Below, in pieces: positions 1 to 5,805 of a stretch of 5,812 bases of DNA; within the stretch, counting starts at the first letter, position 1; every line of letters starts with the position of its first letter. The notes under the pieces are model-generated. The model was not told the origin of the DNA. It did no database searches and saw nothing but the letters and a program-made list of their open reading frames with translations. The stretch comes from Eubacterium sp. (lineage in GTDB: Bacteria > Bacillota > Clostridia > Oscillospirales > Acutalibacteraceae), in the NCBI GenBank assembly GCA_029052085.1, contig JAIDJS010000237.1, positions 1 to 5,812 on the forward strand. The letters are read 5' to 3'. A program made the translations under genes and the position numbers.

Positions 1-1
1 T

Positions 2-64
2 TCAAGAATTGAAAAAAAGGTGCTTAATGATATAAAAGACAAAGTTGATAAAAACAAAGAATAG
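2..64 (+). CDS. C-terminal end of an unidentified plus-strand gene (partial)
   Basis: Reading frame 2 is open from the left edge to a TAG at 62-64. It gives about 20 residues that are very rich in Lys, Asp and Glu (reads SRIEKKVLND, then IKDKVDKNKE). The other two plus frames close within the first 33 bases. A strong hairpin with a T-run follows about 40 bases downstream, as expected for a gene ending here. The charged, helical-looking tail gives no clue to function, and the protein family cannot be named from it. The call rests on the open frame plus the terminator. A non-coding edge remains possible because the fragment is so short. Confidence 0.45.
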   Translation, partial: SRIEKKVLNDIKDKVDKNKE

Positions 65-103
65 AAAGAGAATCCAAAGAAATAATAACGGATTCCGAAA
101 ACT

Positions 104-143
104 AAAAAACAAGGTGCGATCTGTTGACTGTACCTTGTTTTTT
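104..143. terminator. Bidirectional Rho-independent terminator between convergent genes
   Basis: A perfect 12-bp inverted repeat has arms at 104-115 (AAAAAACAAGGT) and 132-143 (ACCTTGTTTTTT) around a 16-base loop. The A-run of one arm is the T-run of the other, so both strands give a stem followed by a run of U. On the minus strand the U-run continues past the stem (TTTTTTAGTTTT). It sits between the stop of the plus-strand fragment (64) and the stop of the minus-strand peptidase gene (183), so it most likely terminates both. Confidence 0.85.
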
Positions 144-182
144 ACGAATATTTATTGGTTGAAAACATAACGGAAACCTGAT

Positions 183-1217
183 CTAAACCGTTGGACATTC
201 CAAGAAAGCAATGGACTTATTTTTACAATCCAGCTGTGCCTTGATACCATACGGAATAATACCAATAGGTTTTGCATGACCAAAGTTGACATTATAAAAA
301 ATAGGTAAACCGTTTAAATGCTCTTCATTTACAACAACCTGAATAATTGCAGCTTTATATTCATCGTAGTATTTTTCGCCTTGTGGTTTGCCTACAATAA
401 TTCCTTTAATAACATTCAGGACACCTTGTGCCGCAAGATTTCTGAATGTCCGTTTTATAAATTCCGGTGACGGACACTCTTCACTTGTTTCAACAAAAAG
501 AACAGCGTCTTTCCACTCCTCAAGTGCAGGCCAGATTTCCGTTCCGATAGCCATCATAAATACATCTATACATCCGCCCAGCAAATGCCCAGTAACTACT
601 CCGCTGCCATTAATTATCTCATATCCGTAAGAATCCTTTTTCATATTGTGCGGCGTATTTATATTACTTTCTTTCCAAAAAACATAGTCATCTGTCCATT
701 CGGCACTTGGTAAAAGCTGATACTGATTCCATTTACCAAAAAGTATATCTTTGACTGCTTTTTGCGTATAATCAAACATTTTAACGTACTCACCGAATTC
801 ACACATAATTGACGGTCCATAAAAGGATACCAATCCCGCTTTATACATCATAAAGTGATTAATCGTCGTATCTGAATAACCCATAAAGATTTTGGGATTA
901 TTTCTAATGATTTCAAAATCTATATAGGGTAATATCCGTATTGTATCATCTCCGCCGATAGCACAGAAAATGGCAGAAATGGAATGATCTGAAAAAGCAT
1001 CCATTAAATCTTTAGCCCTTAATTCCGGATGATTTGCTACAAATTCGCTCCCTTTTAAAGCATGGGGCATACAGATTACCTCTAACCCAAAATCTTTTTC
1101 CAGGCGCTCCTTAGCAATATTAAATTTGTGAATAAAGCAATCATCCCCCAATCCACCCCAGGACAGACTTACAACTGCAATTCTATCACCTTTACTTAAT
1201 CTTTTAGGCTTTATCAT
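183..1217 (-). CDS. S66-family serine peptidase, MccF-like / LD-carboxypeptidase
   Basis: This cytoplasmic serine hydrolase of peptidase family S66 has 344 residues from the chosen ATG. Known members either cut the L,D bond of murein tetrapeptides (LdcA) or cleave the toxic aminoacyl-nucleotide of microcin C and related compounds (MccF). The N-terminal K-G-D-R-I-A-V-V-S strand is typical. The triad is visible: Ser115 in GYSDTT, Glu243 in FVETSE and His314 in NFGHAKP. IGGDD (residues 88-92) and the GHLLGG segment (210-215) are also family hallmarks. There is no signal peptide. Ser-to-Glu spacing is 128 residues, because of an inserted region around 160-200 rich in Trp and Tyr; this fits MccF (Ser118, Glu243, His311) better than Pseudomonas LdcA (Ser115, Glu217, His285). 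A GTG at 1230-1232 would add five residues, but it is part of the Shine-Dalgarno stretch, so the ATG at 1215-1217 is preferred. The gene has its own promoter and is probably monocistronic. The family is certain; the substrate is not. Confidence 0.93.
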   Translation of the reverse strand: MIKPKRLSKGDRIAVVSLSWGGLGDDCFIHKFNIAKERLEKDFGLEVICMPHALKGSEFVANHPELRAKDLMDAFSDHSISAIFCAIGGDDTIRILPYIDFEIIRNNPKIFMGYSDTTINHFMMYKAGLVSFYGPSIMCEFGEYVKMFDYTQKAVKDILFGKWNQYQLLPSAEWTDDYVFWKESNINTPHNMKKDSYGYEIINGSGVVTGHLLGGCIDVFMMAIGTEIWPALEEWKDAVLFVETSEECPSPEFIKRTFRNLAAQGVLNVIKGIIVGKPQGEKYYDEYKAAIIQVVVNEEHLNGLPIFYNVNFGHAKPIGIIPYGIKAQLDCKNKSIAFLECPTV

Positions 1218-1225
1218 ACAACCAT

Positions 1226-1230
1226 CCCTC
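1226..1230 (-). promoter_or_regulatory. Ribosome binding site that decides the peptidase start
   Basis: The minus strand reads GAGGG, then 8 bases, then the ATG at 1217-1215. This spacing is normal for that ATG. The alternative upstream GTG (1232-1230) overlaps this motif and has no comparable purine-rich site before it, so the shorter protein is favoured. Confidence 0.65.
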
Positions 1231-1254
1231 ACTTTCTGTGGTTAATTCAAACAA

Positions 1255-1283
1255 ATTATAACACGTAAGCGGTCAGAACACAA
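1255..1283 (-). promoter_or_regulatory. Sigma-A-type promoter for the S66 peptidase gene
   Basis: On the minus strand, TTGTGT (1283-1278) is followed by a 17-base spacer and a consensus TATAAT (1260-1255). The spacer ends in TGT, giving an extended -10 (TGnTATAAT). The predicted start of transcription is near 1248, leaving a leader of about 30 bases before the ATG at 1217. The -35 match is modest (3 of 6), but the extended -10 compensates. The -35 hexamer lies in the loop of an inverted repeat, and one arm of that repeat fills part of the spacer. Confidence 0.65.
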
Positions 1284-1298
1284 TGCTCTGACCGCTTA
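1266..1298. repeat. Perfect 12-bp inverted repeat: possible terminator or operator
   Basis: The arms TAAGCGGTCAGA (1266-1277) and TCTGACCGCTTA (1287-1298) are perfectly complementary around a 9-base loop. The repeat lies 30 bases after the hydro-lyase stop codon, so in minus-strand RNA it could form a terminator hairpin. The sequence after the stem is only moderately U-rich and is interrupted (CGTGTTATAATTTG), so termination would be weak. The centres of the two arms are 21 bp apart, about two helical turns, and they straddle the -35 element of the peptidase promoter. That geometry would also suit a dimeric regulator. Either or both roles are possible. Confidence 0.6.
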
Positions 1299-1327
1299 AT
1301 CAATACTTCGCTACCGTACCTTAAATT

Positions 1328-1855
1328 TTATCTTTCAAAAATATTTCCGCCTGAGCAATCTACAGCAACTGTTAAAGGAAAATCTTCAAACATTAACTCT
1401 TTAACAGATTCACAGCCCAGATCATCGTAGGCGATTACATTACAGCTTTTTATACATTTTGAAGCAAGGGCACCTGCACCGCCGATTGCACAAAGATAAA
1501 CGGCATTATTCCTTACAATTGCATCACATACAGCCTTATTCCTTTCGCCCTTACCCACCATTGCAACAACGCCATTATCAAGCAGCAAAGGAGCAAAAAC
1601 ATCCATACGGCTTGAGGTTGTAGGTCCGCAGGAGCCAACAGCCAGACCTTCCGGAGCAGGCGTAGGACCGGCATAATATATAACGGCATCCTTTAAATTA
1701 TACGGAAGCGCATTTCCGTTCTCCATAGCCTCGACTATTCTTTTATGCGCAGCATCACGGGAGGTATACACTTTTCCGGAAAGAACAACTCTATCCCCTG
1801 CTTTCAGCCTTTTTGAATATTCACGAAGCTGATTTACATTAAGATTATATTCCAT
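1328..1855 (-). CDS. Class I fumarate/tartrate-type hydro-lyase, beta subunit
   Basis: This is the beta (C-terminal-type) subunit of a two-subunit Fe-S hydro-lyase of the fumarase class I / L(+)-tartrate dehydratase family. Such enzymes reversibly add water to fumarate or a related dicarboxylate in the cytoplasm. The length (175 residues) matches stand-alone beta subunits. Visible family motifs are GKVYTSRDAAHKRI (27-40), YYAGPTPAPEG (60-70), GSCGPTTSSRMD (74-85), a GKG turn (101-103), IGGAGAL (124-130) and a C-terminal D-L-G-x-E-S-V-K-E-L segment. The Thr pair at 79-80 corresponds to the substrate/base region of class I fumarases. In the position of the usual K-G-N-x-S motif it reads KGERN (102-106), lacking the final Ser. 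The Fe-S cluster is carried by the alpha subunit, which is absent from the window. The ATG at 1855 follows AGGA with 8 bases between and overlaps the upstream coiled-coil gene by 11 bases. Fumarate, tartrate and mesaconate specificities cannot be separated here. Confidence 0.9.
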   Translation of the reverse strand: MEYNLNVNQLREYSKRLKAGDRVVLSGKVYTSRDAAHKRIVEAMENGNALPYNLKDAVIYYAGPTPAPEGLAVGSCGPTTSSRMDVFAPLLLDNGVVAMVGKGERNKAVCDAIVRNNAVYLCAIGGAGALASKCIKSCNVIAYDDLGCESVKELMFEDFPLTVAVDCSGGNIFER

Positions 1856-2084
1856 TTTTATATTCCTGCAATTCCTTTTTTAATTCTTCATTTTCTTCTT
1901 CAAGAGCCTGCAGCACAGCTATATTCTGATTAAGCTCCCTTGTTGCTTCCTTAAGCTGAAAATCAAGATTTGAATTGATTATTTCAAGCCTTTGGCATTC
2001 AAAATTAACATCCTCAAGAGCTGCCATAAGCCTTGAAATTTTTTCTTTTAATAATTCTACATCCGTAGCGTTATAATCGTTCAT
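1845..2084 (-). CDS. Small all-coiled-coil protein, translationally coupled to the hydro-lyase beta subunit
   Basis: No protein family is recognised. The 79-residue acidic protein is predicted to be one continuous coiled coil. Heptad a positions run V9, I16, L23, C30, N37, L44, L51, L58, N65, L72. The d positions run L12, L19, V26, L33, L40, A47, N54, L61, L68, Y75. There is no skip or stutter over ten heptads. Asn at a positions (37 and 65) is typical of parallel dimers. There is no signal peptide or membrane segment, so it is probably cytoplasmic. The start ATG (2084-2082) is well supported by AGAGGA five bases upstream. The stop lies inside the beta-subunit gene (11-base overlap), pointing to translational coupling and perhaps a shared function such as scaffolding or tethering; that is inference. 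A generic structural or division-related coiled-coil protein is an alternative. Confidence 0.82.
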   Translation of the reverse strand: MNDYNATDVELLKEKISRLMAALEDVNFECQRLEIINSNLDFQLKEATRELNQNIAVLQALEEENEELKKELQEYKNGI

Positions 2085-2111
2085 TTAATTCCTCTTAAAC
2101 AATGATACTCA

Positions 2112-2140
2112 AAAGAGGCCGCAAAGAATGCAGCCTCCTT
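2112..2140 (-). terminator. Probable Rho-independent terminator after the second parvulin gene
   Basis: Minus-strand RNA can form an 11-bp stem between AAGGAGGCTGC (2140-2130) and GCGGCCTCTTT (2122-2112), with two G-U pairs and a 7-base loop. It lies 8 bases after the parvulin stop codon. The stem runs into TTTT before GAGTATC, so the U-tract is short. No convincing promoter was found between this hairpin and the coiled-coil gene, so part of its transcription may come from readthrough. Confidence 0.6.
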
Positions 2141-2147
2141 GAAATAA

Positions 2148-3857
2148 TTATCTGTCTATATCAGTATCAATTTCAAAATATCGTGAACCAAACCAGTTAA
2201 CCTTTGCATTATACTCTTCTTCAAGCTGCTCTGTTTTTAAAACAGTTTCGCTTTCATCAAGCTGTGATACTGCAAAAGATTTCCAAATAGGTGTTTTTGA
2301 TTCCGAATCCAAATACATAATGTGGTAGCCTGATTCAGACTGAACAATTCCTGTATCCCCTGCTTTTCTGTCATCAGCAAAGCACCAGTTGTTAAATGTT
2401 GGAACCATCATACCGGGAGCAACATCTGAATAAAGACCGCCGTTTTCCTTTGAACCCGGATCTACAGTATATTCTTCAGCAAGAGCAGCGAAATCATCGG
2501 CAGTTTTCTTGCCGTCATTAAATTTATCAAGAATTTCCTCTGCCTGCTTTTTAGCAGCTGCCCATTCTTCAGCGGAAGCCTTTGATGCAGATGATGGTTC
2601 ATCATTAGGAGAAACAAGAATATGACGAATATTTATTGCATTTCCCTTTGGCTCTGCTGCAGGAGAAAGAATATAAACAACCGTATTGGAAAACTGTTTT
2701 ATATCACCTGATTTTCTATCTGAGCTAAAGAGCCAATCAAGACCCTCATAGGTTTTATCCTCATCATCCTTGCCTGCATCATCCGGATTTGCAATGGAAT
2801 AAACACTCTTTGAGAAGTATTCTCTTGTTCCGTAAAGCTGCGTTGAAGCACTGTCATCAGCATAATATTCCTTATTGAAATCGCTGTCATCAGCATACTT
2901 AACTGCAAGCTCTGTAAAGTTTGAGGCATCCTTATTCAATTCTTCAGCAAATGCTTTTGCATCCTTTTCATTCTGAGCCTCAAAAATTCTTACATTAACG
3001 GCTTTCAATTTATCAGCATTTTCTTCTCTGTACTTATCATAATCTTCATCAGTATGCTCAACCGTAATCTTTTCGGAACTGATTTCGGATTTATAATTAT
3101 CAGCAATATATGAGCGAACAGCTTCACGGCGGAACACCTGCTCTGTTACACCCTTACCCATTACTGCTACAAGATAAGCGGAAAGCGTATAGCCGTATTT
3201 TTCAGCAGCTTCTCTGTAATCGGAAATTGTTTTTTCAAGTTCTGACTTCTGCGTAGTTGTAATTTCAGGCTCTGCTCCGTCATTGTCCTTTACAGCAGCA
3301 AGATAATATGTGTATGTTTCCTCTATCGTATCAATGACTTCATCATAAACATATTTCTGCCATGTAATTGTATCACCGTCATCATTCGTTGTTGTCTGCT
3401 TGGAAAGCGGCTTTGTAAAATCAGCATCAATAGGCTCCTGCAGTAAGCCGAGAAGCTCTAATAACGCACTGTTTTCACTATCCGGATCATTAGCCGCTTC
3501 CTGACGCTGCTTAAGATTATTATATGTTAAAGCATAATAATAATTATAAGTTGATACAGGAACACTGATTTTATCGCCATCATCATTCTTGATGGTAACA
3601 GCCGTTAAATATGTTGTCCACTGAAGCGTTGAATGAACAAAGCCTTTTCTTACAAGACCTGTTGCAACATAGGTTACCAGAAGAGCAACCACAATAACAA
3701 CTGCAACTACTGATTTAATCAACTTTGCTGTGTTAGCAGAAATACCCTTCTTTGATTTTTTGCCCTTTTTGGACTTTTTTTCTTTTTTGGATTTTTTGCC
3801 GCTGTCTGAAATAGAAGCGCCGGCAAACAAATCATCATTTAATTCTTTTTTTGCCAT
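2148..3857 (-). CDS. Membrane-anchored parvulin-type peptidyl-prolyl isomerase (PrsA/SurA-like), paralogue 1
   Basis: This predicted extracytoplasmic foldase (569 residues) speeds cis-trans isomerisation of prolyl bonds in exported proteins. The layout is: a cytoplasmic tail with a polybasic block of KKSKK/KKGKK units (21-38); one transmembrane helix (about 46-69), followed by RKG; a SurA/PrsA-like mostly helical region (about 97-285); a degenerate parvulin-like domain (about 286-398); and an intact parvulin domain (about 407-517). The intact domain shows RHILV with His412, F-x-x-L-A-x-x-Y-x-x-D (456-466), GGLY (473-476) and GYHIMY with His512. The first copy keeps F-T-E-L-A-V-K-Y-A-D-D (314-324) and a W-L-F-S-S-D-R-K-S-G-D segment (375-385), matching 491-501 of the second copy, but both His positions are lost. 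There is no lipobox, unlike classical PrsA. The ATG is preceded by GAGGA 10 bases upstream. It is a clear paralogue of the neighbouring gene and has its own promoter candidate. The isomerase family is firm; client proteins are unknown. Confidence 0.92.
   Translation of the reverse strand: MAKKELNDDLFAGASISDSGKKSKKEKKSKKGKKSKKGISANTAKLIKSVVAVVIVVALLVTYVATGLVRKGFVHSTLQWTTYLTAVTIKNDDGDKISVPVSTYNYYYALTYNNLKQRQEAANDPDSENSALLELLGLLQEPIDADFTKPLSKQTTTNDDGDTITWQKYVYDEVIDTIEETYTYYLAAVKDNDGAEPEITTTQKSELEKTISDYREAAEKYGYTLSAYLVAVMGKGVTEQVFRREAVRSYIADNYKSEISSEKITVEHTDEDYDKYREENADKLKAVNVRIFEAQNEKDAKAFAEELNKDASNFTELAVKYADDSDFNKEYYADDSASTQLYGTREYFSKSVYSIANPDDAGKDDEDKTYEGLDWLFSSDRKSGDIKQFSNTVVYILSPAAEPKGNAINIRHILVSPNDEPSSASKASAEEWAAAKKQAEEILDKFNDGKKTADDFAALAEEYTVDPGSKENGGLYSDVAPGMMVPTFNNWCFADDRKAGDTGIVQSESGYHIMYLDSESKTPIWKSFAVSQLDESETVLKTEQLEEEYNAKVNWFGSRYFEIDTDIDR
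3754..3800 (-). repeat. A/T homopolymer tract and short direct repeat encoding the polybasic tail
   Basis: Inside the start of paralogue 1, GATTTTTTGCC occurs twice (3754-3764 and 3790-3800), 36 bases or 12 codons apart. Between the copies lie further runs of five, seven and six T (A-runs in the coding strand). They encode the KKSKK/KKGKK residues. The repeat is in frame, so recombination between copies would remove 12 codons without a frameshift. Slippage in the 7-base run (3775-3781) would break the gene early. Confidence 0.6.
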
Positions 3858-3902
3858 AACTTTATCTTCCTCAATTTTCGTAAAAAAATTTGTTACTAAG
3901 AC

Positions 3903-3931
3903 ATTCTACACCAAAACGAATGATTTTACAA
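3903..3931 (-). promoter_or_regulatory. Sigma-A-type promoter for parvulin paralogue 1
   Basis: In the 97-base gap between the two parvulin genes, the minus strand has TTGTAA (3931-3926), an exact 17-base spacer and TAGAAT (3908-3903). This gives 4 of 6 and 5 of 6 matches to the sigma-A consensus. The predicted transcript starts near 3896, leaving about 39 bases of leader with a GAGGA ribosome binding site. This suggests the two paralogues can be expressed separately, although readthrough from the upstream gene is not excluded because no strong terminator separates them. Confidence 0.65.
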
Positions 3932-3953
3932 GAACAAATTAACAATTTGCCGT

Positions 3954-5768
3954 TTACTGCACGTTTTCCGTTGTATTTTCACTGGTTTCATCAGATGCAG
4001 AAGCAGTTGTCGGCTCTGCAACAGTTGTTTTTCTAAAAGCAAAATGCTCTTTATATTCAACCGAATTAATCATATCTGTTCCTTTTTTATTTAACGCATC
4101 ATCCATCAGGTTGAAAATATAAGTCGGTCCATCATAAATAAAATACATTATGTGATAACCGAATTCACTTTTAACGATTTCAACATCACCGTATTTTCTT
4201 GCTTTATCGGTTGCCCAGCCTTCAAACTCAGGAACCATTTCGCCAAGCTTAGTTTTTTTGATTTCGCCGCCGTACAAACCGGCATTACCGGCAGATGTTG
4301 TATTTGTATCCGCACTGTATTTTTCCGCAAGCTGTGCAAATGCAAATTCAGATTTATCGCTTTTGCTGTATTCATCATAAACCTGTTCTGCCTTCAGGAG
4401 TGCAGCAGACCATTCTGCATCAGTTGCATCAGCAACTGTTGAAGGATCATCATTTGGAGAAATCAGAATATGCCTTACAGAATAAAGCTCTGTTTCATCC
4501 GGCTTAGCCTCTGATGTATAAAGGAAAATACAGGCATAGCCATAATCCTCATTTATATAATACGTTGTATCTCCGTCTTTTCTTTCGGAGGATTTGAGCC
4601 AATTCAGAATATCCTCTCCGAAGTTTCCGGCTACTGTATCTGCTTTATAGGTTACAACAGCTGAATTCTTCAGTGTTTCAATCGCTGTTTTTTCATCAGA
4701 GAAATACCCCTGTGAAATGGCAGTTTTAACAAGACCTGAGCAGGCTTCCGGAATAAGCTCCTTAAGATCATCCAATGTTTTGATTTTATCGCAATATCCC
4801 TGAACCGTTTTCTTGACATCCTCAAGATTTTCTATATTCTCATCAGAGCCGTCAAGTACAAACTGATTTTCAATATAAGCAAAAGTTAAATAATCATCCT
4901 TGTTTTCTTCGTAATACTTTAAGGCTTCCTCTTCTGAAACGGAAAGCTTAATCTGCATTTGATTATAATAATTCTCACAGATATTTCTTTGCTCATAGAA
5001 CTTTTCTATCGTTTCTACTCCGCAATGCTCACCATAATTTTCTTTAAGATATTCTTTAAGGCTTACCCCTTCTTCGGAAGCAGTGGTTTTGAGATTGTCA
5101 ACCGCGCTTTTAATATTTTCCTTCTGCTCATCCGTAACAGTTACACCTTCTTCAATTGCCGGCTCATAATAAGCCGCAACATACTGAAGCTGCTTTATCG
5201 TATCAAGCTTAAATACTTCTTCCCAGGTAATTTCTTTATCATTTTCGTCAACAGTTTTCTGCTCTGATAAATCCTTTGAAAAATCAATATCATAATAGCC
5301 CTGCGCCGCATACTGCTCATAGTTGCTGACAACAAGATTATAATACAGATTATACATACCGACAGATACCTTCATATCGCCGACAGTTAAAGCAACGTTA
5401 CCCGGATTCATTTTTTCCTTACTGTTCGGAAGCGCAAAATAATCTATTCCGAATACAATAACTGCAGCTGCAAGAACAGCAGAAACAAATGAAATTAAAA
5501 CAATTTTAAGACCTCTTTTATTTATAACTATATTCTGCGATTTTTCTTTCTTTTCTTTTTTTGCTTTGGCTTTTGGCTTATCCTCAGCCTTTGCTTCAAG
5601 CTCAAAGCCATTACTCAAAGCTATATTATCATCAAGTGTAGGGGCTTCAGCTTCAAACTTCCAATTGTCGTTTTCTTCAAACTTGACATCCGATTCCTTA
5701 TTTTCCTTTGTGGTTTCAGAGGAAACGGCTTCTTCACCAAGCTTTTTTTCTTTTTTGTTTTCGTTCAT
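3954..5768 (-). CDS. Membrane-anchored parvulin-type peptidyl-prolyl isomerase (PrsA/SurA-like), paralogue 2
   Basis: This second predicted extracytoplasmic foldase has 604 residues. A long charged cytoplasmic tail (1-86), acidic first and then lysine-rich (KPKAKAKKEKKEK, 64-76), leads to one transmembrane helix (about 88-109). Outside the membrane come a helical SurA/PrsA-like region (about 122-290), a degenerate parvulin-like domain (about 295-418) and an intact parvulin domain (about 428-545). The intact domain has VRHILI with His433, F-A-Q-L-A-E-K-Y-S-A-D (477-487), GLYGG and GYHIMY with His539. In the first copy the matching segment reads GYAC (410-413), with Ala in place of His. The tail after 580 is rich in Thr, Ser and Glu and is probably disordered. 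Five Cys (249, 264, 326, 343, 413) lie outside the membrane, against one in paralogue 1. The ATG follows GGAG at 7 bases. Long stretches match paralogue 1 (for example F-S-K-D-L-S-E-Q against F-T-K-P-L-S-K-Q, then I-T-W in both). There is no lipobox. Confidence 0.92.
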   Translation of the reverse strand: MNENKKEKKLGEEAVSSETTKENKESDVKFEENDNWKFEAEAPTLDDNIALSNGFELEAKAEDKPKAKAKKEKKEKSQNIVINKRGLKIVLISFVSAVLAAAVIVFGIDYFALPNSKEKMNPGNVALTVGDMKVSVGMYNLYYNLVVSNYEQYAAQGYYDIDFSKDLSEQKTVDENDKEITWEEVFKLDTIKQLQYVAAYYEPAIEEGVTVTDEQKENIKSAVDNLKTTASEEGVSLKEYLKENYGEHCGVETIEKFYEQRNICENYYNQMQIKLSVSEEEALKYYEENKDDYLTFAYIENQFVLDGSDENIENLEDVKKTVQGYCDKIKTLDDLKELIPEACSGLVKTAISQGYFSDEKTAIETLKNSAVVTYKADTVAGNFGEDILNWLKSSERKDGDTTYYINEDYGYACIFLYTSEAKPDETELYSVRHILISPNDDPSTVADATDAEWSAALLKAEQVYDEYSKSDKSEFAFAQLAEKYSADTNTTSAGNAGLYGGEIKKTKLGEMVPEFEGWATDKARKYGDVEIVKSEFGYHIMYFIYDGPTYIFNLMDDALNKKGTDMINSVEYKEHFAFRKTTVAEPTTASASDETSENTTENVQ

Positions 5769-5805
5769 AACAAAACTCCGTTCCGTAAAATAGATTTACC
5801 ATAGA

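Noticed and set aside
70..95. GAATCC / GGATTC inverted repeat with a 14-base loop
   Set aside because: It is short, has a long loop, and no T-run follows; the adjacent 12-bp hairpin explains termination.
388..630. Plus-strand open frame of 80 codons inside the S66 peptidase gene
   Set aside because: It lies wholly antisense to a gene with a clear catalytic triad, and its translation shows no recognisable domain.
1218..1232. GTG start five codons upstream for the S66 peptidase
   Set aside because: The GTG overlaps the GAGGG ribosome binding site, and family members start close to the K-G-D-R-I strand, so the downstream ATG is better.
2085..2111. TATCAT as a -10 for the coiled-coil gene
   Set aside because: No acceptable -35 hexamer lies 16-18 bases upstream; the region there is the terminator stem.
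2699..2929. Minus-strand open frames of 76 codons within both parvulin genes (also 4148-4378)
   Set aside because: These are out-of-frame shadows of the parvulin genes, at similar places because the two genes are paralogous.
3935..3949. Inverted repeat CAAATT / AATTTG with a 3-base loop after paralogue 2
   Set aside because: Six A/T-rich pairs without a proper U-run make a weak hairpin; not enough to call a terminator.
4959..5267. Plus-strand open frame of 102 codons rich in Ile, Phe and Leu, resembling a membrane protein
   Set aside because: It is the antisense of the Lys/Glu/Asn-rich helical region of paralogue 2; AT-rich codons read backwards give hydrophobic residues. No supporting context was seen.
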